DNA of 64,000 nt. Origin: Rhypophila decipiens (Eukaryota; Ascomycota; Sordariomycetes; Sordariales; Naviculisporaceae). The position numbers and the translations under genes were made by a program. How positions within the stretch are numbered: the first letter of the stretch is position 1; each line of letters begins with the position of its first letter. The stretch covers positions 1 to 64,000 of the forward strand of contig MU858172.1 of the NCBI GenBank assembly GCA_033297075.1, written 5' to 3'. Shown one piece after another: positions 9,840 to 21,212 of the stretch. Under the pieces are notes generated by a model, which was given only the letters and a program-made list of their open reading frames with translations, was not told the DNA's origin and made no database searches.

Positions 9840-11787
9840 CTAGAAATACCGATCCAAACTCGGCCACAGCCAATCCACCCCAGTACACTCATGCTCGCTC
9901 TTCCATTCCCCAATTCTACCCGTCATCCAGCCACTAGTAAAAGACGTGACTTCCACCTCTAACCGCCAAGCCGGCTCTCCCTCGTGTGGATTTTCGACAG
10001 TAATATTCTTCTCTTTCCTCTCCGGCTGTTTCTCCAAGCCGAGGTTGATGAACACCTGAAACACGCATGAATGGCGGTCCTCGCCGCGCCACATGTACTG
10101 CAGACATTTCTCGTCGTCTTGACACGCCTTTTCGCATTCATCGAGGGTTTTGGCTCCGACGTCGTGGCCGCCTTTGGCTTGTTTGTCGTAGTTGGTGTTG
10201 TCCCAGTTTTTGCGGACCTCAGCTTGGACTGAGCCGGGATGGCGGAATTCGTATAGATCGGCATAGAGGAGTGGACGCTGTTTTCAGACTGTTAGTAATT
10301 CGGATCCAATGGGAATTTGCCTGTGACACAACTGGACACCCGGACCATGGCGCTCGTTTAGGCACATCTTCCTCCCGAAAGTCCGAGTTACCTCGGGCCG
10401 GTCCAAGCCACCAAAGCAACGAAAAGGGAGTAAACACAACAAGTTTCAAGGGGAGAAAAAGTATACATACCCCCAACTTCCTAACGCCTTGTTCCCACCT
10501 CCACAAACCCTCCATATCTGCTGGTAATGTCTTGTGCATGGTCAAAACAGGCTGACACCACTTCCTCTCCGAAAACGGCACCCCATGCAACGGATACACA
10601 TTAAACATGGGAAACATGCCGCTCAGTTTAATCCCGACCTTCCAGAGTGCCCATCCCAGTACACTATCCCCACAGCAGTCACTTCTGATGATATCCAGCC
10701 ATTTAAGCGTCAACGGGGGCGTCACAAGTCTGCCCTCCTCACTTTCCCTCCTCAACAACTTCTCCATCGCCCCTCTGCTCAAAACAAACCCCGGCCCTCC
10801 GTTTGCGAACCAAGTCTTGATCTTGGTCTTCCGACCATTTTCTTCGGGATCGGCATAGTCGTTATCGACTCTCCCAGGCGAGGGACTACCCATGTACCAC
10901 TCCTTGTCTGGATCCAGTCCCCCTAACAAGAATCGAAACAAATTATCCCAGACAACATAAGTGTCCGTCTCGTAGAAGACGTACCACTCTTTATTTGGTC
11001 TCATCTCCCACGCGCGCTCGACTTCGGCTAGGAACTTGTATTTATCTAGTTTCCAGCCTGTGTTGTCTTTTCGGGTGGGGTCGTTTTCGGTTGTAAGGCT
11101 TCCTTCCTTTGATAGGGCGATCATGGCCTCGTAGTTTGTGAACTCTTCGGCTTGGGTGGTTTGGCCTTCGTTGTGGGGGTAGGGGTCGAAATACGAGGAA
11201 GGAAGGTTCGCGAGGACGTCGATCGCTCGGTGGATGTTCTGCCCTCTTTTCTTGTTGGTATTGGAGCCGCCGAGAACGAGGTCCTCGTCGAGATCTGAAA
11301 AGATGAGTAATTCTCCCGGCTGGAAACACGCCGAGACGGAGTTTAACTGGGCATCAAGCTTGTCTCGACTTTCTCCGTGACCAATTTTCAAGACTGCTTG
11401 GACCCGATTCTGGCTTATATGATGCGGAAAGCTGGCGCAAAGGTCGGATATGCTCTTGCTTTGGGTTTCGGATTTCGAGTATGACACTGGGTGGAAGGAG
11501 CTCGTTGTCTCGAACGGGAGGAAGCTATCTGTTCGTGGTTCTGCTGGTGCGGGGGGTTGGTTTTTGCTAAAAGGGAGGAACGTCCATCTTGACCGACTGT
11601 CGTCGCCAAGAATGAATCGGAAGGAAACGAGGAGCGAGAATGCCCCAACCAGGGAAACAAGAGAGCAGCATAACAGGGATGGCCGTGGGTGATGGCCGAA
11701 TATTCGTCTGTTGAGGAGGGTAAACCGCGATTGTGATGCTACTGGTTTTGGTGAGTTGAGGGCTAGTAACGGCGCCGGGGAAGCCAT
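9840..11787 (-). CDS. GT31-like type II membrane glycosyltransferase with C-terminal Cys-rich domain
   Basis: Two minus-strand exons, 11787-10471 and 10277-9840, with a 193-bp intron (donor GTATGT, acceptor CAG), encode about 584 aa. The frame extends upstream to a non-ATG codon; the first ATG is at 11787. Residues about 37-60 form a signal anchor, as in Golgi enzymes. The luminal part has a DxD-like metal/sugar-nucleotide motif ETDTYV near residue 272, WYMGSPSP, FANGGPGFVLSRGAM near residue 327 and CCGDSVLGWAL, the order seen in fungal GT31/DUF604-type proteins. The second exon adds KTLDECEKACQDDEKCLQYM, a Cys pattern like PAN/apple domains. Donor sugar and acceptor are unknown. The family call is by motif order; the second exon is supported by continuous coding sense and the Cys motif. 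Confidence 0.85.
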
Positions 11788-14700
11788 GTTTGTGAAGGGA
11801 ACTGGATGATGGGCGCTACACGCGTGCTCAGCCCATGGAGATGTGAATGATGGTTGAAGATGTGTTGATGGAGGTGGTCGTGATGCCGGATGACATGCGC
11901 CGCTGTTCAAGGACAAGCGAATGACTCGCAAATGCGACTAGAACTCCAAGGGACTGCAAGTGAGTGTTTTCCGAAGTCCGAATGATGAATCTTAGCACCC
12001 TGAGGAGTCAAAGACCTAGGCGACGAGGATGAAATGGTTCCTGCACCTTTGTGCCCAACATCCGAATCGAATATCCTTTGTGCGACACCGTATCGTCGTC
12101 ACTTGGTCCTGTAAGTCGAGTGGATCCAATTTGAAGGTTGATCCAACACAAAAAGCAATCAACTTTCCCTGCGGTCGTCGAATTAAGGTGAGGCTTGCGT
12201 TGGCGTTGGTTAGATCGGAGTCTAAGTTCAACTTCACATGACGGCGCCGACGCGAGACTTGCGATGGAAGGAGTGAAGAGGGGAAGGAAATGTGAAGAAG
12301 AAAAAGTTTTGCTTCATTTTGGCTATCTAACAAAAGATACGGAGCTCGGTCTTGGGTGGGAGAGAGCACTACAAAAGAACCACTAGGTCCATCCAATGTA
12401 TGTCAGACGGCGGCAGCCAGACGGCAAGGACGGAGGGGTGCTTTGACAATTAGCATTGGTCCCTTTCTTCCTGTGTTGGAACCGGGAGATTACAGCAAAT
12501 GTGGGCCATGGTAAGGAAACCACATGAAAACAACCTTGATGAATGTTACAACCTCTCTGCTCCTGTTGGACGCAGAGTGCGAGCAGCGCATTAAATTCGG
12601 AGGCGCGTGAGTGGAACCAGGTACCGGTACAGAGTATTATCGGGAATCCTTCGACCTTCTGATTCCACATGCCAAGTATCCGGATTTGGCCCGGGAAACC
12701 CACCCGGTGACGTGTTGCATGGAGCAGAGCCCCATTGCGCTTCCAAGACGAACTTCAAGATTCAAGAGACCTTGTGTAAGTTTTTGACGGGTGCTTACTT
12801 TTGACCATCAAATCACCAGCAGGTCGCCTTTTTCCGTGATACGTGTATTACGAGGACAGGGCAGTGAAGTCCCAAAAGGGCATATTATTGGCGAACCAAA
12901 CTTTCACCCTATTTCCCGGCTTGTCGTGGTGATATGACTGATATCTGTGATACCTGAGTGAGGGGAACACGGTAACTCTTCGGCAACTGACGTATACCTA
13001 TTAGAGAATCTTGCAAGAAGGAATGACGACGAGCACGTACCTCATAATTCATTTAAACGTCCTATTTGACGAAACGGTTCGCTTCTTGTGGCGTCTTCGC
13101 TCCACTCCTTGATACAGATCTCGGCCTCTGAAGCCACGATAGGCCCCTGTTGCTGACAGATAACGACATCCCAGCCCCTGTCAAATCTCAATGTAACGGT
13201 ACCTACCTATCCACATCCAGGCAGCAACATTCCACAACCAGTTATAAGATTGTGACGCTGAGTGCCAAGTTCTTGGTATGAGCTCTACCTACTGGATTTG
13301 GAGGATTCATGATAGATAAATATCGAGCAGTTCGCTCACTTCATTCTCTTGTGCTCGTTTTCTCTCTTCAGTACTGAATCTACAATCGTTCATTCTTATC
13401 ATCACTCCTTGATAATTACAGATGAACCACTATAAAAGCAGCTAACCACCTGAAAGTCGTGTACCTATTTACTCCCTATAACTGGTAAAGTCGCCGTCGA
13501 CAGCTCAACAAGATTCATATTCGTACCTGGCAACTACTCTTCCTTCACAAGCAAAATGAGCTTTCTACACGCGAACCCCAAATCTGATGACCATATTGCT
13601 ATTATGGCCAATGGTTGCGAACAGTTGCTTGCAGGCTTTTAATCTACGGGGACCCCTATTCAATGTTCAACGAGCGCTGGATAGCACTTATGTCATGTAT
13701 ATGGGCACTCAGAGGAAGTGTTCAAGTTCTCAAGACCCATCAAATGTCCGGGGGTTGCTCCAGACCAATACTGGTCCCAACCGGGGCAGAAGATCGCCAT
13801 GACACCAAGTAAACAAGCCCAAGAAAACAAGCTAGTAGTCGTCACCACCACGGAATCTGGATGCTGGGGCTGATTCCGTAACTTGCTTAATCTCTACACG
13901 TGTACACTACCAAGCCCCCCGGCACCGGCAGATCCACTTCAAAACATTGACCATCCCATCGCGCTCTCAAACAGCCATAGCCATGACAAACAACACCCAA
14001 CGGACCGCGGCCCCGGCCCCGCCCCGGCCTTCCATCAACCTGATGAACAATGACTCCAGCTACGAGGCACCACCCCCGACAACTGACGCCAGAACAGCCA
14101 TGGAATGGGCTGTGGTAAAAGACACCCTACCTCCAACCAGCGGAGTTAGCACGAGATCACAATCTTGGAGTCATCTACGCAGGACAGCGCCACGAAGCTG
14201 GCATCGTCGCCAAGTTAGCTGTCGACGTCCTCAGAACAGAGGATAAAGAAGCGCCGCGGTGGCGGCAGTAAGGGCATCTGCCCACGAGCTGAGAGTACTG
14301 CGAAAACTTGTAAATGGGGCATCGGCGTAGAACCGCGAGGCCCAATTGGAGCCATTGTTCGAATCGCGATATTCTGTCGTTGTCGTAGTGGTTTTTGTCT
14401 ATATTCAGTTAGCACACTCAAAATGGCCCAGCAGCTTCTTTTTTCTTTTGTTGCTTTTTTGTTATAATAACGTTATGGCTTTTTTGTTACAATATGTTGA
14501 TAGAATCGAAAGCAGCTCTCTGTCCTAAATGGGTGAATTAAATCTGACTTGTCTCGAAAAGAAAGGAGAAAAAAAAAGCCCCCTATTCATAAGTAGTGGA
14601 AGTATCACGTTACGCGTAGCCCATTCGCATAGAACTAGGGTGAATTTATTCCAACATAAAGTCTATACATATTACCAGTCAGCTGCTCACGTATATTGAC

Positions 14701-15438
14701 TCAAGAGCCCATAAGCTTGGAGAGGTCAATAGTCAAAAGGAACGGCTCCAAAGAAACAGCCTCATAAGCGCAATTGTCTGAAAAGGACTGTCAAACGCTA
14801 ATGCTACATGCCTGTCCGTCGCTGAGGATACTAAGCCATATTATGTCCCATGATATCACCCAGCCGCGCTAGAACTCCACGATTTGCAAAGATAAAAACA
14901 TCTAAAGATAAAAACATGCATCCCAAAGGACCAGAAGACAAACCAGCACCGGTAGCAACGAGACCAGATATGAGCCTCGGCTTCACTGTCGTCCAAAAAA
15001 CACAAAGCCATGCAGTCCATCCATCATGACCTCCGTGACCTTGGCCGGGATATCCCATAGCCACCTTGACCGCTAGTAGACGATATCGCTGTCCACATGA
15101 TGATGCTCACCCACATAACAGCGCTGCCTGCTCCCGTGAAGCAAAACGATAGCAGACCCAACCTCGAAACTTGAAGCAAACCCAAGTATAATATACAACA
15201 ACACCTAATGTACTTTCCAGATGTACAAATTCAAACATAAGCCCCTTCGCTCCATCCATGCAGCCATAGAGATATTCATGCGTGTTGCAAGCCCGAGTAG
15301 CTCCTTTATGGTAGTCGAAAAGAACCAGGTGCTCAGATGCCGAGAGTGAGATAGATACCATGCCGTGCAAGGCCATAATGCAATAGGAGGACGCGACAAG
15401 TCGAAAAGATAAAAACAGCGTATGAGATACGTGTTGGC
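11788..15438. other. Gene-poor 3.6-kb region
   Basis: No intact gene is supportable. The stretch contains a TATAAAAG at about 13431 followed 120 bp later by an ATG in good context (CAAAATGAGC at 13556), which leads only to a short frame. Coding-like fragments in different frames follow up to about 14270 (annotated as a relic). Minus-strand frames at 14831-15399 show no domain content. Confidence 0.5.
13556..14271 (+). pseudogene. Decayed coding sequence of unknown family
   Basis: An ATG at 13556 in good context starts a 28-codon frame. Coding-like pieces then appear in shifting frames: YGDPYSMFNERWIALMSCIW in one, and 13685-13873 in another (EEVFKFSRPIKCPGVAPDQY, then KLVVVTTTESGCW, TGA). 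An ATG frame at 13983-14246 is Pro-rich (TNNTQRTAAPAPPRP), and 14161-14271 reads NLGVIYAGQRHEAGIVAKLA. The pieces cannot be joined by obvious introns, so I infer a gene broken by frameshifts. I do not recognise the family, and chance open frames remain possible. Confidence 0.3.
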
Positions 15439-17493
15439 TCAGACCTCCCGCGGCTCGAGCCTCATCTTCTTAGCCGAGTTACTAAACCGTTGGAGGGCGG
15501 CAGGCATGCGTCCAGCCTTGAGGGTCTCGATGATGTCGTCGATCGAACCATGGCCGTCGATATTGCCATTTTCAGTATTCACTCTAGCACCCTTTGTGGT
15601 TTTAAGCCAGTAAAGCAATGGACCGCCTACAGCAAAGCACGAAAGATTAGTGACTGAATTTCAAAAGATGCAACATTTCAAAAGACTCACGATTCAACTC
15701 AAAGGCGGCACCAAGTTCAGATAGACGATCCGAAACAGTCTGCTCCTCATGCATCACACAGAAATGCGTGATCATCTTTGAAATGTCCTTGAGCGCCCAC
15801 TTGGTAGGTGCAGCCGGGGACTTTCCGACGGGCGCCAGGAGGTACTTGGGCGTCACGCAGAGATGACACTTCCAGAATCCCAGTCGTTGGATTGCCATAA
15901 TGGGGCCCTTGGCCTTGACGGCTTCCAGGTCTGCGTCCTGGTCGAACTCGATGGGATCGACGGGAATCTGGTTCGTAAGCTTCTGACGCTTGTGGGCATT
16001 CTCGGGTGAGCGATCTGCAGTAGATGGCCGGGGGCCCGGGCTCCTGGGTCGCTTGAGACCGTTCTCTGCCGAGGCCTGGCCGTTCGAGGTGCCCGCTTGA
16101 GCACTAGTGCCATTGGTCAAAAGACCACGGTTGTCGTGAGCAGGGGTCGCATAGCCATTTGTCTGCTCCCGACCAGCAACAGCCCGCTGGGCGGTATTGA
16201 AGGAGCCGTACTGCGGCATCCGAAGAGGGGCGGCGTATGTCCGCCGGTTCTTGAACTCGATGGTTTCGATCCGATGTAAGCAATGTCGAATCTGGTGGGA
16301 GAGGTCGAGGATCCGAAGCTGATATGTTCGGGCCTCGGCGGGGGTGATGTCATCGAGCAGAAGGCTCTCCTCGCACCAGTTGCGATCATGGTGATAAGCA
16401 TGAATGTCCTCACGAAGTTGACGCATCGTTATTTCGTCAATGTTGGAGTATTCATAGCCCATGGCATTCCTGGGCGGGGTGGCGGCCCGGGCATTAAACT
16501 CCGGGATCGTAACCGCTTCGATCCGGGTCCTGAGGTTGGTGGCCTCGGGGCTCGTGGCGGTACTGTGACCATTGACCATTGATACGTCGTTGTTGTCCGC
16601 TGGTCCGGCCGATTCGTCGTTACTGTCCATCACGACGACGGCGGGAGCAGGCGTGGTGCCGTTGATTGCCTCGAAGGGCTTGATGACCTGCTCCAGGGCG
16701 GCTTCCTCAGGGGCAGGCTCGGGCTCGGGTGCGGCAGGCTGGGCAACCGCCTCAGTCTTCAGGTCAGCAGCCTTCACGGCGGCCGGGGTTTCCAGAACTT
16801 GGTCCTCGGGAACTGTCTCTGGAGAGGACAGGGCCTGATGCTGCGCTTCAGCCTTAGGTTGGTCTGGTGAGGAGTCTAAAGTTAGAAACGGTTCTTCAGA
16901 ACTCGTGGACAGTGTACTGGGGAGCGATCTGCCAGGCTGGCCAGAACCTGCAAGAGATGACGGACCAGTTGCCTTGTTTACGACAGCTGCCTTGCTGGCG
17001 GCAGTTGCCTTGTTCGCGACAGTGATGCTGCCAGTCACCGATGGTCCCGCTTCCACTGCTGCAGGCATGTCCTCGACCTTCTGAATGATATTAGCGTCTG
17101 TGATGGCTGATGACTGAGAAAGAAAGAGCGAGAATGGAGTATTAGATGTAGCGCGACAGCTGATGTGGCAGGTTTGTAACTTTGTGATGACATGCAATAT
17201 TGGATTTCCAAGTTCATCCAAGTACCTCCAGTTTTGATTTCTCCAGAGTAGATATATCCGCACTGGGAAATGGGAAACGGAAGAAAAGATATGAACAGAA
17301 AAGAGGCCATGACGCAGCAATCAAACCTCCAAATCAAACACTCGTCGCGCGGTGCGGGAAGAAGGGAAGAAAGATGTTTTCAAAAAAGAACTTAAAAGTT
17401 CAAAGAAAACAAAAACCTTGAAAGAAAGCTGTAAATAAAACTGACCTTTTTTGCAGCATTTCTGAGCGAGGTGCGCTTCTTTGTCGCGGGCAT
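15439..17493 (-). CDS. Conserved fungal protein with C-terminal Cys/His cluster, probably nuclear
   Basis: Three minus-strand exons, 17493-17446, 17113-15691 and 15626-15439, give about 552 aa. Introns are 332 bp (GTCAGT...CAG) and 64 bp (GTGAGT...TAG). Exon 1 encodes the basic start MPATKKRTSLRNAAKK, a nuclear-targeting type sequence. Residues about 40-260 are low complexity, rich in Ala, Glu, Pro and Ser. The C-terminal third is ordered: a stretch with MGYEYSNIDEITMRQLREDI, then basic NGLKRPRSPGPRPSTADRS, then WKCHLCVTPK...HFCVMH, a possible C2-(H/C)-H metal site. The last exon continues PLLYWLKTTKGARVNTENG. I recognise no named family. The first intron is long for this genome and could hide further alternatives; the splice sites and frame continuity support the model. 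Confidence 0.75.
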
Positions 17494-19122
17494 TTTAGTT
17501 TTTAAAAGAGATTGACCGGTGAGAAAAGCAGGTTTGAAAAAGTACGAAGGAAAATAAAGTTGGCGCGTGTCTTTCAAATGCACGCCTTCTATAAATCTGG
17601 ATGTCGCTTTTGATTCGCTATCCTTTGAATACTATGGCGCGGTGATGCAGCTATTGCGCAAGTCGATTGTTGTGCAGAGAAAGGATGATGTTGTGGATTG
17701 GAAAAGAGAACGTGTTTGAGGAAAAGTGGAATGGTTGAAGTTGTAGAAAAAAAATTGGAGGGGAAAACGTGTTTCCTTTTTTCCTCTGGTCTGGTCTTTT
17801 TTCTTTTTTGTTCTCCCTGCACGTCTCGTTTTGGTCAAATGACCCGCTTTCCAGCCCCTTTCTAACCGCTGATTGGTCACTAAGACCTCTAGGGCGACTG
17901 GCTGAGGTAAGTGGTTAGCGTGTTTTTATCTCTGGAATTTTTTAACAACAGAGGTCCGCCGGCCGATCGCAGACAAACGGTTTGGAGGTCCCACTCTCGT
18001 CCTTCATCTGGATTGGATACGGCAGGCACTCTTGTTTTGTTTCCAGGTACATGTATGGGTCTGTTGGGCTGGATTCTTCTCCCAACTTCTTCTTTGGGTG
18101 TTTTGTTTTACCCCTCCACTCCATCGTTCCCCGCCGGACATTTTCCGACACTTTAAGACAGAACAGTCGCCCGGTGCCTACGTAAATGGATTTCTATTGT
18201 CTGCGTGGGCTTCTTTTCTTGCCTGAGACAACCAAACAAGACGACATACTGGCCTCGGCGTCGTCCACGTTTTTCTGGCCGACAGCTTGTTTTTATATCG
18301 CCCCTGGATGAGTTTCAGCTTCATGTACAAGACTAGCCATTTGAGAGAGATTAACCTGCTCCATAGCATTATAAGTTTTGAAACCATGTCATGGCCGCAC
18401 AACCGATTGCGTCAACCTGCATCCTCTTCTCCACTCCAGAGAACCGAGATTGACTTCCTTTTATCTTTCTTAGTCCAAAGAGATCCCGTGTTCTTCCTGA
18501 CAAACATAGACCGCAATTCAACTAAACCACGTGACCCCCCAGATAATCACTACATTTGAACCAGTACGAGATAGTCATTTGAAATAGATATTGATTTTAC
18601 TTGAGAATAGTTCCAATTGACCAAGGCTGGGATCAGCGCTTCAATATCTTCCCCGGGCAGTTGTCACTGCTTTGATATCGTCGCCAAGGACCCAGTCCCT
18701 CTACCTCTCTGATAGTCCAAAATAGATACCAGCAAATCCTACGCTGCCAATGCAGGAAGATGGTGCAGATTTAATCAAGCAGCAGTATTCAATTTGTCGG
18801 CTGCTCGTCGGGAGGTTTAATATCCAAGTCATTTATCCGGCCTGGGTTTCTCCCAAGCTGACTCCCAGACAGACCAATCTCATTCGTTGCCCAGTCCTCG
18901 GACATGGATTCTTTGATTAATATCACGCCAGAAGGGAAGATCCTTTTCAGATGCAAGGAATCATATCTTCCATGCTTGGCGATCCTTTTGGCGTATATTA
19001 GTCGGCCCTACCCGTCTCTGGGGACCATGCTATGTCTATTTTCCCAGGCATCTAGCTGGATACCCAGGGCAGGACCGTCATCTGACATCAAGATAGAGCT
19101 CATCGACATTATCATTTCCATC
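17494..19122. other. Intergenic region between divergent genes
   Basis: About 1.6 kb separating a minus-strand and a plus-strand gene, so it should hold both promoters. Pyrimidine-rich tracts occur near 17740-17815. No further gene can be supported. The frame of the next gene is open back to an ATG at 18904, but the signal peptide argues for the later start. Confidence 0.55.
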
Positions 19123-19985
19123 ATGATACTCCCATTCCGCTTCGTCGCGATACTCGCGCTTTCGAGTCTGGCCGAGTGCCGTTCTGCAGAAGAACCTCGA
19201 TACCGAGTTGGCCGGGCGAGAAGGGTGATCATCCGAGGTAGCTCAAGAGACCTAGGTTCTGCCGCGATCGAAGCCCGACACGGAGAGACATGTCTTGCTG
19301 CCGGCGCTATCCAGACAGCGAGCACATTCACAGGACAAGAAGAGGGCACCACAGGAATCAAACCAGGCCAGGCAAATTCAGCGACGTGAGTTTGGACCCT
19401 TTTTCCACTTGAAACCATAAAACATTTACTGACCTCTTGTTCAAAAGTGACGCAGCAAATTTCATAAACTACTGCTCAGGCAAGACCCTCACCAACGGAC
19501 GCCAAGTCCAATCCGGTTCGTGCAACGGCATCCCCATGGGCATGATCCCTTCCACGTCCAACATGATCAGCTCCCTGATCCTGAGTCCCCAATTCGGCAC
19601 GACCGTCCCGGCAAACAAGACCTTCAACATCACCGTCAAGACCACCAACCTACGGGCAGGATATCTGGTAAACCCGACGACGAATTATTACACGGCCCCG
19701 CAGGAGCTAGACGAGGATGGGCATATAATCGGGCATTGTCATGTTGTGGTTCAGAAGCTTGGGGACGGAGACAAGCCGCCTAGCGCAACGGAATTTGCGT
19801 TTTTCAAGGGGATTGACGATGCCGGTGATGGGGAGGGATTGTTGAGCACCCAGCTGGAGGGCGGCTTGCCGGAGGGGTTGTATCGGGTTTGTACCATGAT
19901 TGCTGCGAGGAATCATCAGCCTGTTACTATGCCTGTTGCGCAGAGGGGCGCGCAGGATGATTGTACCAAGTTTGTTGTTGCTTAA
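19123..19985 (+). CDS. Secreted fungal protein of unknown function
   Basis: Two exons, 19123-19385 and 19448-19985, with a 62-bp intron (GTGAGT...CTGAC...AAG), encode about 266 aa. The start at 19123 gives a signal peptide (MILPFRFVAILALSSLAEC); an in-frame ATG at 18904 would bury it. The second exon carries the conserved core: NYCSGKTLTNGRQVQSGSCN, IPMGMIPSTSNMISS, a hydrophobic beta-rich section, HIIGHCHVVVQ, FAFFKGIDDAGDGEG, LPEGLYRVCTMIAARNHQPV and AQRGAQDDCTKF. Homologues of this core are common extracellular proteins of ascomycetes; as I recall they are sometimes mislabelled ribosomal protein s17. Conserved Cys residues fit an exported domain. The first exon after the signal is basic and unlike the core. 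Confidence 0.8.
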
Positions 19986-21212
19986 AACGGAAGTCGGGCG
20001 GCCATCAAGTTGATCGCTGGGTAATGACCCCGGGGATTCTAGTTCTGGTCTGGACTTGTGGCTTGATTGCCGAGTTTCATTCCCGAGTCCAAAGTTCATC
20101 GGATGAGTAGCCGGCATGTTTACGAGCCTGTGGAGGATATTTCACTGATGGATGAGGCTCTATTTAGACTGTGTACAGTATTCCACGGTAAATAGTCAAC
20201 TTGGTATACCTAATTAACAAGGTGATAGGCCTGCTAGTGACTTTATTAACACGTTTATCATGTCAAAATAACGTATTTATGTGCCTGGTAAGGGGCTTAT
20301 TTTACAATTTATTAAAGCCTCCTGAAGTCCACAGCAAAACCCTGATTAGGTAATGCAACTTGACTATTTACCGTGGAATACTGTATATATATGCCTCTGG
20401 TGTGGTGACGATCTCGCTGACGAGAATCTGACGGCGAAGCTCAAGCGAGGATGACGGCCAAGTGTTGACGGCAAATTAACAGGCTCTGCTCCCAGATCAC
20501 TAAACTCTGAGTCAGATAATGATATTGAGCACAGAAGAAGCTTGAATTCCACCAGCAAGGACTGGGAAGTGTCTTTATACCTCTGGAAAATGGCTGGCGG
20601 GTATCAAACCAACTCCACTTATGATAACGGAAGCCTAGAAAATAATCATGGGAGAGAAGATGCGGGGTGGTGAGTCAGCAGATCTGTCATGGTCGTATAG
20701 CATGACCACGATGGTGGCAAGCGAGCCGCTAACATGAAATTGCCACCATCTGGGTAACATTGCCCGCCGTTGCAGACATATGGGTAAGGAGTAGGCTTGG
20801 GGCAAAGCCCTGGCTGCATACGCGGAGTGGAGGGTTTGTATTTGGAATCTCATACCTTGTCGATGTACACTAGATGTCGGTGTACCCCTTTCCAGTAGTG
20901 TGGTAGAGAGACGGGTACCAAGATACGGGATACCGATGTCCGCAAGAGGCCGCGATAAAGCCGCAGGGACTCCGTTCGAGACAACTTGGAACTTCAAGTT
21001 TGTGCAGGGGTTTACGACTGCACATGGAGCATGATAGTTGACGTCGTACCCATGTTCACATCCTTTCTGCAGATAAAAGGCACGGCTGTCCCACCTCGTG
21101 AGACAAGCACACACCGCCAACCTTAGTGCCCATCTTTCGACCCTTTCTTGGAAACGTGCCCCCGACGATTGAGCTGATTGAAGTAAACAACGTCACCAAC
21201 CACTACTCCATC
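19986..21212. other. Intergenic region containing a MITE
   Basis: About 1.2 kb. A 208-bp inverted-repeat element lies at 20176-20383 (annotated separately). A minus-strand frame at 20635-21120 lacks domain features and is probably not coding. The right end is the GMC oxidoreductase promoter. Confidence 0.6.
20176..20383 (+). mobile_element. MITE, copy 1 (Tc1/mariner-like, TA target site)
   Basis: A 208-bp non-coding element bounded by perfect 24-bp terminal inverted repeats beginning CAGTATTCCACGG and ending CCGTGGAATACTG. Similarity between the ends continues imperfectly for another 15 or so bases. TA dinucleotides flank both ends (20174-20175 and 20384-20385), as expected for a mariner-type target duplication. 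There is no transposase, so it is non-autonomous. A related copy in the opposite orientation lies at 58700-58891. Confidence 0.9.

Noticed and set aside
14831..15399. Overlapping minus-strand frames downstream of the Cys/His-cluster gene
   Set aside because: They overlap each other, have no domains and are best explained as 3' flanking sequence.
20635..21120. 161-codon minus-strand frame
   Set aside because: No start context, no domain, and it lies in the promoter region of the GMC gene.
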